Assembly (NCBI GenBank): GCA_964452775.1
Contig: CAYVQP010000004.1
Span: forward strand, 1-64,000
Direction: 5' to 3'
DNA length: 64,000 bases
Origin: JACKCB01 sp964452775
GTDB taxonomy: Bacteria; Chloroflexota; Anaerolineae; Promineifilales; Promineifilaceae
Below are positions 49,642-57,538 of the stretch, piece by piece. The translations under genes and the position numbers were made by a program. The notes beneath the pieces were generated by a model, which ran no database searches, was not told where the DNA came from, and saw only the letters and a program-made list of their open reading frames with translations. Numbering within the stretch: position 1 is the stretch's first letter; the number at the start of each line of letters is the position of its first letter.

Positions 49642-50568
49642 TTACTCCCGTTCGCTTAACCAGCGTTCGCACTGGATGCCGGCGGCGCAGCCCTGGCCCA
49701 CCGACGTGGCGATCTGGCGATAGATCGGGTCCTGGATTTCGCCGGCGGCGAAGATGCCGGGCATGCTGGTGCGCATGTATTCGTCGGTGATCACATAGCC
49801 CTGCTCATCCAGCTCCAACTGCCCCACCAGAAACTGGCTGTTGGGATTGTGGCCGATGAAAATGAAGACGCCATCGGTAGTCAGCTCAGACTCCGAAGCG
49901 GTCTCCAGGTTGCGCAAGTGCACTTTCTCAACGACGCCGTTGCCGCTGATTTCATCTATTACTGTGTTCCAAATGAAGGAGATCTTCTGGTTGGCAAAGG
50001 CGCGCTCCTGCAAGATGGTGCCGGCGCGCAGCTGATCGCGCCGGTGTATGACGCGCACGGAATTGGCGAACTTGGTCAGGAAGATACCTTCTTCCAGGGC
50101 GCTATCGCCGCCGCCGACTACCACCACGTCCTTGCCGCGGAAGAAGAAGCCGTCGCAGGTGCCGCAATAGCTGACGCCGCGCCCGATATACTCCTCTTCG
50201 CCGGCGACGCCCAACCGGCGGGCTGATGCGCCGGCGGTCACGATTACCGCCTCGGCCTCATACTCCTCGCCATAGGTCTTGATATAGAACGGGGAGCCCT
50301 TGGTGAAATCCACCTCGGTCACCTCATCATAGACGAAGCGTGCGCCAAACTCCTCCGCCTGGCGAAACATCAAATCTACCAGCTCCGGCCCGGTCGTGCC
50401 GCCGCCGGGAAAGCCGGGGTAGTTTTCAACCTCGGAGGTAATTGAGATCTGACCTCCCAATTGGTTGCCGGCGATGACCAATGGCTGCAGCATCGCCCTC
50501 GCGGTGTACAGGGCGGCGGTCAACCCGGCCGGGCCGGAACCGACAATGACTAACTTTTCTTTCTGCAT
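49642..50568 (-). CDS. trxB: Thioredoxin reductase
   Basis: A 308-residue FAD/NADPH enzyme that reduces thioredoxin in the cytoplasm. The FAD motif is VIVGSGPAGLTAALY and the NADPH motif VVGGGDSALEEGIFL. The redox pair is Cys135/Cys138 in YCGTCDG, where most homologues have CATC. The C-terminal FAD motif is GVFIFIGHNPNSQFL followed by GIFAAGEIQDP; the usual GD of the last motif is here GE. No thioredoxin gene is adjacent. It converges with the HEXXH protein gene. Confidence 0.93.
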   Translation of the reverse strand: MQKEKLVIVGSGPAGLTAALYTARAMLQPLVIAGNQLGGQISITSEVENYPGFPGGGTTGPELVDLMFRQAEEFGARFVYDEVTEVDFTKGSPFYIKTYGEEYEAEAVIVTAGASARRLGVAGEEEYIGRGVSYCGTCDGFFFRGKDVVVVGGGDSALEEGIFLTKFANSVRVIHRRDQLRAGTILQERAFANQKISFIWNTVIDEISGNGVVEKVHLRNLETASESELTTDGVFIFIGHNPNSQFLVGQLELDEQGYVITDEYMRTSMPGIFAAGEIQDPIYRQIATSVGQGCAAGIQCERWLSERE

Positions 50569-50739
50569 GGAACTCTCTCTTCCTCAAATTATAACAGCCG
50601 GACCCATTAGACGACAGGATGGGAACACCCTGCCGCGGGCCCGGCTCAATTTTCATGTTTGGACGCCACGCCCCAACATGGGCAATCAAACTCCGATCAT
50701 GTGGACGCGCTGAACTGCCCAATCCTTACCTGAGAGGTA

Positions 50740-51492
50740 TCAGGGAAGGAAAGGCGCAGCCAGTCGCGGCAAGATGTCCACCACGTCGGCCCGAATGACC
50801 ACGTCGGCGAACTCATCTGCATGGGTGGGCGACTTGTTGACGATTATCAGGCGCGAACCGCTGCTCGTGGCCAGTGCCGGCAAGTCGCAGGCCGGCGCCA
50901 CTTCCAGGGATGTCCCCGCCACCAGCAACAGGTCGCACTCGCGCGCATGTTGCCTGGCTGAATTGAGCGTCTTGACCGGCAGCTGCTCGCCAAACAGCAC
51001 CACATTGGGCTTGAGCACGCCTCCGCAGGCGCAATGCGGCACGTCGCCCGTGTCCAGGAACTGTTCCAGGTAGCTATCTGCCGTGTAAATAGTGTAACAG
51101 CGCAGACAAGTCATGTCGCGCATGTTGCCGTGCAGCTCCAACACTTCCGGCGAACCGGCGTGGCTGTGCAACAGGTCAATATTCTGGGTGACGACCGCCT
51201 TGAGCGGTCCAAACTGCTGCAGGTCTGCCAGGGCCAGGTGCGCCGGATTGGGCCGGGCATTGACCGTTTTCCGGGCCAGCGGGTGAATCCACTCATAGAA
51301 ATCTTGTGGACGCCGGCGAAAGGCATAGATTGAGGCGACCTCATTAGGGTCGGCGTGCTCCCATAGCCCGGATTCTGAGCTGCGAAAATCGGGGATGCCG
51401 GACGGTGTGCTGACACCTGCGCCGGTGAGCGCCACCGTATAGGCTGATGCGCGCAGCAGGGCTAGGGCTTCTTCGATATCGTGGGTACTCAT
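50740..51492 (-). CDS. Sirtuin, NAD-dependent protein deacylase
   Basis: A 250-residue Sir2-family enzyme that removes acyl groups from protein lysines using NAD. Motifs visible are VALTGAGVSTPSGIPDFRS, TQNIDLLHSHAG, the catalytic His in VLELHGNM and zinc cysteines in CLRC and CACGG, then PNVVLFGEQLP and VAGTSLEVAPA. It lacks the class III Tyr/Arg pair in an obvious form, so deacetylation is more likely than desuccinylation. ATG 51492 was chosen because the family sequence begins there; an upstream in-frame TTG at 51558 is less plausible. Confidence 0.92.
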   Translation of the reverse strand: MSTHDIEEALALLRASAYTVALTGAGVSTPSGIPDFRSSESGLWEHADPNEVASIYAFRRRPQDFYEWIHPLARKTVNARPNPAHLALADLQQFGPLKAVVTQNIDLLHSHAGSPEVLELHGNMRDMTCLRCYTIYTADSYLEQFLDTGDVPHCACGGVLKPNVVLFGEQLPVKTLNSARQHARECDLLLVAGTSLEVAPACDLPALATSSGSRLIIVNKSPTHADEFADVVIRADVVDILPRLAAPFLP

Positions 51493-51599
51493 GTTCGTAG
51501 CTGAGGACAATATCCCGTATATCTTGCGGGCGATCTTTCCTGGGGTCGCGGCAATCAAGAAGCGCTACGGAGTTTAGACGAAGGTGGCAAACGTATCTC

Positions 51600-52325
51600 T
51601 CAAACAGGGGGCCAGGGGTAATGGCGGCCGGGCCCCGGGACGGGGAAGAGAGCGCTGCTCACCAGCCGGCCGGCCCGGCGCTGTAAGGCAGTTATTTCGC
51701 GTTTTGAGAGCAACTTTGGAAGCTCCTTCAACTGACCCTGTGGTTCTCCTTCGAGCATGGTTTGCAACCGTTTCAAATCGTCCAGCAGATTGGCCGGAAT
51801 GGGTTTGCCGGCGAAGTCCCAAACCACTGTGCGCAACTTGGGGTCGGAGTGAAAGCAGATGCCGTGATCGATGGACCACAGCTTGTCGCTCTTGTCCAGC
51901 AGGATATGACCTCCCTTCCGATCGGCATTGTTCACCAGACAATCGAACAGCGTAATTTGCTGAAGCTGTTCCGTATGACCTCCGGTCAGGCTGAAATAAT
52001 GGACATCCGGATCATGCTCTACGAAATATTGCACGGAACCGTACCCATGCGTACCCTCACGCAGCACCGTTGGAGGTACTATCTCCCAGCCGAGCGCTTC
52101 ACTTACCAGATAGGCCGCTCGCTCCCTGTGGGAGAGCGTACCCTGGGGAAAATCCCATAGAGGACGCTCGCCCTTGCGCGGCTTATAGATGGCCTCGATC
52201 TCCTCCGACCCCAGGCAAATCTTCACCAGGAATGTGTAATTGGAGCCCCATGGGACAAATCCAACCTGTCCCATTTCTCCATTCAGCAAGATGTCAAGTA
52301 TGCGGCCCTTAAACAGCGGCTCCAT
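51600..52325 (-). CDS. SCO1664 family protein (PI3/4-kinase-like fold)
   Basis: A 241-residue member of a family found mainly in Actinobacteria and Chloroflexota, with distant similarity to phosphatidylinositol 3/4-kinases. Conserved-looking stretches are AIYKPRKGERPLWDFP (ATP-binding lysine region), ITLFDCLVNNADRKGGHIL (catalytic NADR) and LWSIDHGICFH (metal-binding DHG). Substrate unknown. The start is 7 bp after the DUF3090 stop. Together with the two upstream genes it forms a known conserved trio (see the histidine phosphatase entry). Confidence 0.85.
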   Translation of the reverse strand: MEPLFKGRILDILLNGEMGQVGFVPWGSNYTFLVKICLGSEEIEAIYKPRKGERPLWDFPQGTLSHRERAAYLVSEALGWEIVPPTVLREGTHGYGSVQYFVEHDPDVHYFSLTGGHTEQLQQITLFDCLVNNADRKGGHILLDKSDKLWSIDHGICFHSDPKLRTVVWDFAGKPIPANLLDDLKRLQTMLEGEPQGQLKELPKLLSKREITALQRRAGRLVSSALFPVPGPGRHYPWPPV

Positions 52326-52332
52326 CTTCCGA

Positions 52333-52875
52333 TCACTTCATGTGGCCGTTTCTATGAGCGCAGAAGTGGCCTTCCGGGTCTATCGGTTGCCCGCAGTTGC
52401 CGCAAATGGGGCGTCCAGCGCTTACAACTTCGCGAATGTGCGGGATTAGCCGCTGGATCTGCGGGCGAGTAGCCCAAAAACTGACAGCGTTTCTCTCCGC
52501 GTCCTCCTCTATTTCCTCCGCACTTTCGTCGCTCTCGGCAAGCTCGTAGGTCACCAGCACGACCCGATCCTTCTCTTCGCTGTAACCCAGGCCCATATTC
52601 CCCACCCGGAACAACTCCTCAATCGGCTCCCGCAAGCGCAGGTCCATGACGACCTGCTCCTGGGGTTCGGTAGCCAAGAATGGATATTGCCGGCTCAGTT
52701 CTTCCAGCAGCGATTCAAAGCTATTGGCCAGAATGGCGGCCTGTTCCTTCTCGATCACCACCGTAACCACGTTGGAGCCCTTGCTGCCCTGGACGTAAAA
52801 GGTGCGCTTGCCGGGCACGCCCACGGTGCCGACCGTCAGGTGCGAGACCGGGTTAAGTTCAATGTGGCGTGGCAT
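52333..52875 (-). CDS. DUF3090 family protein
   Basis: A 180-residue protein of unknown function. It begins MPRHIELNPVSHLTVGTVG, with GKRTFYVQGSKGSNVVTVVIEKEQAAILA next, an acidic middle and a C-terminal CGNCGQPIDPEGHFCAHRNGH that looks like a zinc ribbon. Its start overlaps the end of the histidine phosphatase gene by 17 bp and SCO1664 follows after 7 bp, so the three are co-transcribed and probably act in one pathway. Confidence 0.88.
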   Translation of the reverse strand: MPRHIELNPVSHLTVGTVGVPGKRTFYVQGSKGSNVVTVVIEKEQAAILANSFESLLEELSRQYPFLATEPQEQVVMDLRLREPIEELFRVGNMGLGYSEEKDRVVLVTYELAESDESAEEIEEDAERNAVSFWATRPQIQRLIPHIREVVSAGRPICGNCGQPIDPEGHFCAHRNGHMK

Positions 52876-53599
52876 TTCTGCTGTTTTCCTCTGTCGCTAT
52901 GGTGGTCAACTGTGCGACCAGGGCCGGCGACTTCATTTCCGCAGCGACTTGCTCCTCAGCGCCATCCGCTGCACTATCTTCCGGCTCTGCCGGCAATTGC
53001 AGCGGCCCGTCGTCATTGACACGCAGGACGCGGATGCCTGCCTCCGGCAGCAGCATAACGGCGCTGACCGAAGCCGGCGAAAGCCCTATCCGCTGGAAGA
53101 GATCGATGTGCATACCCAGAAATTGAGCCAGCACCAGCTTGATCACATCCGCATGAGAGACGACAGCGATGATCTCTTTCGCGTGCCGGGTTGCCAGGTT
53201 TTCCAGGGCGGATACGGCGCGCTGCTGTACTTCCACAAATGACTCGCCCTCCGGGAAGCGGAAGCGACTGGGATAATGCTGCACCGCGTGCCATTGAGGG
53301 GTCTTGGCCAGCTCATTTAGCTCCTTACCCTCCCATTCACCGTAGCGGACTTCGCCCAACGCCGCCTCCTGGGTAATCGAAAGGCCGTGAGCCTGGGAAA
53401 AAAAGCCGGCAGTCTCCATGCAGCGAGTAATCGGGCTGCTATACACAGCGGCAATGGGCAAATGCGCCAGCCGGGAAGCCAGCTGCCTCGCCTGTTCACG
53501 CCCATTGTCGTTGAGGTGAATATCTGGAATCCAGCCGGCCAGTCGCTGCTCTTTTACCCAGTCATTTTCACCGTGCCGGATCAGCAGGATGAGAGTCAT
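52859..53599 (-). CDS. Histidine phosphatase family protein (MSMEG_4193-type putative phosphomutase)
   Basis: A 246-residue member of the branch-1 histidine phosphatases. The catalytic RHG motif is LLIRHGENDW, with GWIPDIHLNDNGREQA, VYSSPITRCMETAG and VSHADVIKLVLA giving the second histidine. It is the first gene of the conserved MSMEG_4193/DUF3090/SCO1664 trio. In Actinobacteria this trio is often near mycothiol ligase mshC (recalled, not seen here). The acidic C-terminal extension after residue ~205 is unusual for a plain phosphatase. The start ATG is at 53599. Confidence 0.85.
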   Translation of the reverse strand: MTLILLIRHGENDWVKEQRLAGWIPDIHLNDNGREQARQLASRLAHLPIAAVYSSPITRCMETAGFFSQAHGLSITQEAALGEVRYGEWEGKELNELAKTPQWHAVQHYPSRFRFPEGESFVEVQQRAVSALENLATRHAKEIIAVVSHADVIKLVLAQFLGMHIDLFQRIGLSPASVSAVMLLPEAGIRVLRVNDDGPLQLPAEPEDSAADGAEEQVAAEMKSPALVAQLTTIATEENSRNATPH

Positions 53600-53680
53600 G
53601 GCTGGGATAATAGCACAAGTAGTATTGGGGTAAAAGCGTTAGTTTAAGGGGTGGGCGGGACGCCGGTCAACTGAAGGCCA

Positions 53681-56089
53681 TTAGAAAGGTGCAGTCGGTT
53701 CCACACCTTCTCCGGCCGGCGGCTCACCCTCAGGAGGCGTTTCCGGCTCCGGCTCTGTCTCGACAGGCGTTTCGGCGGGCGGCGCCGTTCCGCCCTCGAG
53801 CGCCGGCGACTCTGGAGCGTAAGCGTCGACGTGGAAGTAAGCGGCCATGGTTTCACGCACCGCCGGAGCCGAGAACTGGGATCCCTCGCCGCCGTTGAAG
53901 ATGAATCCCACTACAGCGATCTCCGGGTTCTCGTAAGGCGCGTAGCCAACATACCAGGAATGAGTAGGTAGAATCCGCCCTTCGATGCACCAGCCCCGCT
54001 TCTGGGCGATTTGATCGCAATACTCAGAAGTCCCTGTCTTGCCGGCGCTCGATATACCGAACTCATCCAGCCAGGTGACGTATCCCGTGCCGGTCCCGCC
54101 TTCCATGTTTACCATGCGCATCCCTTGCGCAATGACATTGATATACTCGCGGTCTACGTCTACGGCCTGGATGACCTCCGGCTGAAAGACCACTTCGCCG
54201 TTTTCGTCGAACTGGAAAGTGACGTCAACATTTTCCGGGTTTAGAGGGTTGCCGCGCAGGTCCTGATATGAAATATTACCGCCCTCATCCCGAATCACAA
54301 CAACGAGTTCGTCGGTCGTGCGATCGCGCACAACCAGGTTGCCATGCTCGTCGGTCATGTGGTGGACAATGGCGGGCCGGTAGAGAAAACCACCGCTGGC
54401 GATAACAGCCGCCATTTGCGCTACTTGCATCGGGGTGGCGGTGACGAAGCCCTGACCGATGGCGGCGTTGTAATCGTCGCCGGTGGACCACGGCTCCCCG
54501 TAATTCACTGCTTTCCAGTTGGCGGTAGGTATGTTGCCGGGCGCTTCCAGGGGTAACTCAATACCCTGCACCCGGCCAAAGCCGAACTGATTAGCGTAAT
54601 AGGATAGGCGGTTGATGCCCAGCGCCTCGACCGTTTCACCATCCTGATCAAAGCCGCCGGCGATCTTGTAGAAGTAGATGTCACAGGAGTTGGCGAGCGC
54701 CAGAAGCATGTTCATCCAGCCATGCTCGCCTCCTTGCTGGTTGATCCAGCAGACAAATTCCTGATCGCGACCGGGATCGTTGGCTGCGTAGCGGTTGGGA
54801 ATCCTGATGGCGCCGGGCGCGCGCAACAATCGGTTGGGCGAGATGACACCCTCCTGCAGCGCGCCGGAGCCGGTGACGAGCTTGAAGGTTGAGCCGGGTG
54901 GGTATTGGCCGGCGATGGCATGATTAAGCAGCGGCTCGTAATCATTGCGGGTCAGCCCCAGGTAGTAGTCAACCGGGACTTCCGTAGCGAAGCGATTGTT
55001 GTCGAAGGTAGGCAGGTTGACCATCGCCAGCACTTCGCCGGTGTTCACATTCAACACCACGATCGCGGCCTGCTCGACTTCCGGGACTCGCCTCTCGCCG
55101 GTGATGTAGTCAATATCCGGCGTCTGTCGCCTGTATTCCAACGCGTCCTGTAGAATCTGGGTAACCTGCGCCTGCAGCTCAAGGTCCAGGGTCAGATGCA
55201 GGTTTAGGCCGGCGACCGGATCGATTGTTTCCCCGATCTGGCGCAATTCGCGCCCCGTCCAGTCCACCTCGATCTCGCGCGAGCCCTTCAGCCCGGCCAG
55301 CTCCTCTTCCATTGAGATCTCAAGTCCCGACCAGCCGACGCGATCGTCGCGCTCATAACCGAGATCGAGCCAGCCTTCGCTGGGGATCGGACCCATGAAA
55401 CCTACTAGGTGCGAGGTTAGTTCGCCGGTTGGATAGTAGCGTAGCGGTCGCGGGACAACGCGCACGCCGGGCATGAAGATGCTCTCCTGTTCGATCTGGT
55501 GCGCCACGGTCATCGGTACGTTGGCCAGGATAGAGGCAGGGAGGTACTGCGCGAAACTGAAGGTGTCATAAACTTCGGTAATGCTGTCTGGTAGTTCGGG
55601 AACCAAACCGGCCAGGTCCAGCGTTTCCTGGACTGGAGCGTTATATAGCTCAGCCAACTGCGAATAGATACCAACCAGCGCCGGATCGGCTTGTTCAGAC
55701 AATTCGCGCTGCGCCACGGTGTTAGTGACGGGAACGCCGGTGAGATAGGAAAGTCGCTCGAATACCGCCTCGCGTTCCGCGTCGTCAGTCGGGAGGAATG
55801 CCGGCGTAATGGTGACGTCAAAACTGGGCAGATTAACCGCCATAGGTTTGCCATTGCGATCGACAATGACACCCCGAGGTGGATCGATGGTCAGCTCAGC
55901 GAACTGATTCTCTTCTGCCTGAAGCGTGAGTTCTGTTCCCTGCCGTTGCTGTAGCCAGAACACACGGAACAACAATATGGCGAAGAGGACAATCACGAGA
56001 AGGCGGAAAAATGACAGCCGGCCGCGCAGAGCCGGATCAACGAAATCCTCCTCGGGTTCATTCATGCTTTCCCAGCCGATTCGTGACAT
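53681..56089 (-). CDS. mrdA: Penicillin-binding protein 2 (peptidoglycan D,D-transpeptidase)
   Basis: A 802-residue class B transpeptidase of the elongasome. It has an N-terminal membrane helix (about 24-46), the pedestal domain beginning DPPRGVIVDRNGKPMAVN, then the transpeptidase with active-site S400-T-F-K403, the SxD-type motif ANSCD (S468) and the KTGT box in SSAGKTGTSEYC. The last ~45 residues are Pro/Glu-rich, not part of the family core. ATG 56089 is used; an internal ATG at 56065 has a better GGGAAAG leader and may be the real start. It follows mreC and mreD, which form one operon with it. Confidence 0.93.
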   Translation of the reverse strand: MSRIGWESMNEPEEDFVDPALRGRLSFFRLLVIVLFAILLFRVFWLQQRQGTELTLQAEENQFAELTIDPPRGVIVDRNGKPMAVNLPSFDVTITPAFLPTDDAEREAVFERLSYLTGVPVTNTVAQRELSEQADPALVGIYSQLAELYNAPVQETLDLAGLVPELPDSITEVYDTFSFAQYLPASILANVPMTVAHQIEQESIFMPGVRVVPRPLRYYPTGELTSHLVGFMGPIPSEGWLDLGYERDDRVGWSGLEISMEEELAGLKGSREIEVDWTGRELRQIGETIDPVAGLNLHLTLDLELQAQVTQILQDALEYRRQTPDIDYITGERRVPEVEQAAIVVLNVNTGEVLAMVNLPTFDNNRFATEVPVDYYLGLTRNDYEPLLNHAIAGQYPPGSTFKLVTGSGALQEGVISPNRLLRAPGAIRIPNRYAANDPGRDQEFVCWINQQGGEHGWMNMLLALANSCDIYFYKIAGGFDQDGETVEALGINRLSYYANQFGFGRVQGIELPLEAPGNIPTANWKAVNYGEPWSTGDDYNAAIGQGFVTATPMQVAQMAAVIASGGFLYRPAIVHHMTDEHGNLVVRDRTTDELVVVIRDEGGNISYQDLRGNPLNPENVDVTFQFDENGEVVFQPEVIQAVDVDREYINVIAQGMRMVNMEGGTGTGYVTWLDEFGISSAGKTGTSEYCDQIAQKRGWCIEGRILPTHSWYVGYAPYENPEIAVVGFIFNGGEGSQFSAPAVRETMAAYFHVDAYAPESPALEGGTAPPAETPVETEPEPETPPEGEPPAGEGVEPTAPF

Positions 56090-56099
56090 AGCCGTCAGC

Positions 56100-56606
56100 C
56101 TATTGCAGTTCCACCCGTCGCGGACGGAATAGCCTGTTCAGACGAGCCAACGACCAGTAGATGGGTAGCATGATCAGGGCGTTCAGGAAGATCAAGGGTA
56201 GGAGCAGCCTGACGGATTCTGCGGTGAAATCGCCTCGGCTGAATATCGTGATGAGCAAGAGATAGCTGACCAGGTAGACAATGGTAGCCATTCCGGCATA
56301 TAGAATCGGCAGAAAGAAGCTGCTGTTTGGGAAGTGGTACTGGATCAGGACCACAACCAGGACCGCCAACATCATCGCCAGGGTAATCGCGCCGGTGGGG
56401 CCGGAGGTGAACAAGTCCAGCAGGAATCCGCCGGCAAAGGCCCACATGACCCCTTCTTCGGGGCCGCGCAGCAGGCCCCAACTGACTGCCGCCAGCAGCG
56501 ATAACATGGGAACCAGACCAAACACGGGGAAGCGCGGCAATATCGCTGCCTGTAGGATAAGCGCGAACAACATCACCGGTATGGCCAGGTAAACAGTGGA
56601 TTTCAT
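56100..56606 (-). CDS. mreD: Rod shape-determining protein MreD
   Basis: A 168-residue protein with five to six membrane helices, the usual size for MreD. Typical features are the FPVFGLVPMLSLLAAVSWGLLRG N-terminal half and the EEGVMWAFAGGFLLDL loop. It belongs to the elongation complex that guides lateral wall synthesis. Its ATG overlaps the mreC stop by four bases and mrdA begins 10 bp after its end. Confidence 0.9.
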   Translation of the reverse strand: MKSTVYLAIPVMLFALILQAAILPRFPVFGLVPMLSLLAAVSWGLLRGPEEGVMWAFAGGFLLDLFTSGPTGAITLAMMLAVLVVVLIQYHFPNSSFFLPILYAGMATIVYLVSYLLLITIFSRGDFTAESVRLLLPLIFLNALIMLPIYWSLARLNRLFRPRRVELQ

Positions 56607-57478
56607 GGCGCTTCAGGAATCGCTTCCGGTGGTTCACTGAAGATGCTGGTGTCAACCGGCTCAAAACCGCTGATCACAAAGACAACTTCCAGGGTGTCAA
56701 AGTCAACCGCCGGTTGCAAGACGGCCCGCTGAAACAGGTCCGCCTCACTCCGATCCACTTCAATGACGCGGCCCAGGACCAGGTCTTGTGGGAACTCGCC
56801 GTTCAGGCCCGATGTCAGCACAATGTCGCCAATGGTGATCTCGTTCTCAAGGTCAACCCATTCCAGCGTCATGTCGCCGCCCAGGCCGCCGCCCTGCACC
56901 AGGCCCAATGCTCGCGAGGTGCTCAGGCGAGCGGAGATGCTGCTGATGTTATCGGTAATCAGCAGGATTTGCGCCGAGCTGGGACTGGTGCGAAAGACCT
57001 GTCCCACCATGCCTCTGGCGGCCTCAACCGGCATCCCAACCTGCACGCCGTCCTGTGAACCCTTGTCGATAATAATGCTACGAAAGAGTGGGCTGGTATC
57101 CTGTCCAATTACATTGGCCTGGATACGCTCCAATTCGGGAGCTTCAGCGGCGCGATTGAACAGGTCCACGTAGAGTTGATTCTGGTTGCGGAATTCGCGT
57201 AGCTCCGCGTTTTCTTCTTGAAGCGCTGCCAACTGCGCTTCCAGGTCGGCGATCCGGCTGTTGGCCAATTGCAGGTCGCGGGGACCGGCCAACACATCAG
57301 CGAAGGCGTCCGTGCGCGCTGCTGTCCAGTTCAGTATGCCGGCTAACGGGCTGCGCACAAAGGCAAACGCCGCGTCCACATTGCTGACGCTGTCCAGCAC
57401 CAGAAACAGGGCAGCCAACAGTGCCAGGCCAATGATGATTCCCCATCTGAATCGCTGAGGTGTTTCGTTCAGGTTCAT
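56603..57478 (-). CDS. mreC: Rod shape-determining protein MreC
   Basis: A 291-residue periplasm-facing elongasome scaffold. A membrane helix (about 12-28) is followed by a coiled coil (about 68-100, LEAQLAALQEENAELREFR) and two beta-barrel domains, with GMVGQVFRTSPSSAQILLITD and LEWVDLENEITIGDIVLTSG. No clear ribosome-binding site precedes the ATG, and a strong hairpin ends only 9 bp upstream of it. mreB, which commonly precedes mreC, is absent from this locus. Confidence 0.93.
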   Translation of the reverse strand: MNLNETPQRFRWGIIIGLALLAALFLVLDSVSNVDAAFAFVRSPLAGILNWTAARTDAFADVLAGPRDLQLANSRIADLEAQLAALQEENAELREFRNQNQLYVDLFNRAAEAPELERIQANVIGQDTSPLFRSIIIDKGSQDGVQVGMPVEAARGMVGQVFRTSPSSAQILLITDNISSISARLSTSRALGLVQGGGLGGDMTLEWVDLENEITIGDIVLTSGLNGEFPQDLVLGRVIEVDRSEADLFQRAVLQPAVDFDTLEVVFVISGFEPVDTSIFSEPPEAIPEAP

Positions 57479-57487
57479 TTATCTGAG

Positions 57488-57520
57488 AAGGCCAACCGCC
57501 TCGGCGGTTGGCCTTTGTTT
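57488..57520. terminator. Strong hairpin directly upstream of mreC
   Basis: AAGGCCAACCGCC (57488-57500) pairs perfectly with GGCGGTTGGCCTT (57503-57515) across a 2-base loop, followed on the plus strand by TGTTT. On the minus strand, after the glycosidase-like gene, it is followed only by CTCAGATAA and the mreC start. It may terminate the upstream gene or control entry into mreC. Confidence 0.7.
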
Positions 57521-57538
57521 GCTGCTAAGGCGTTACGC

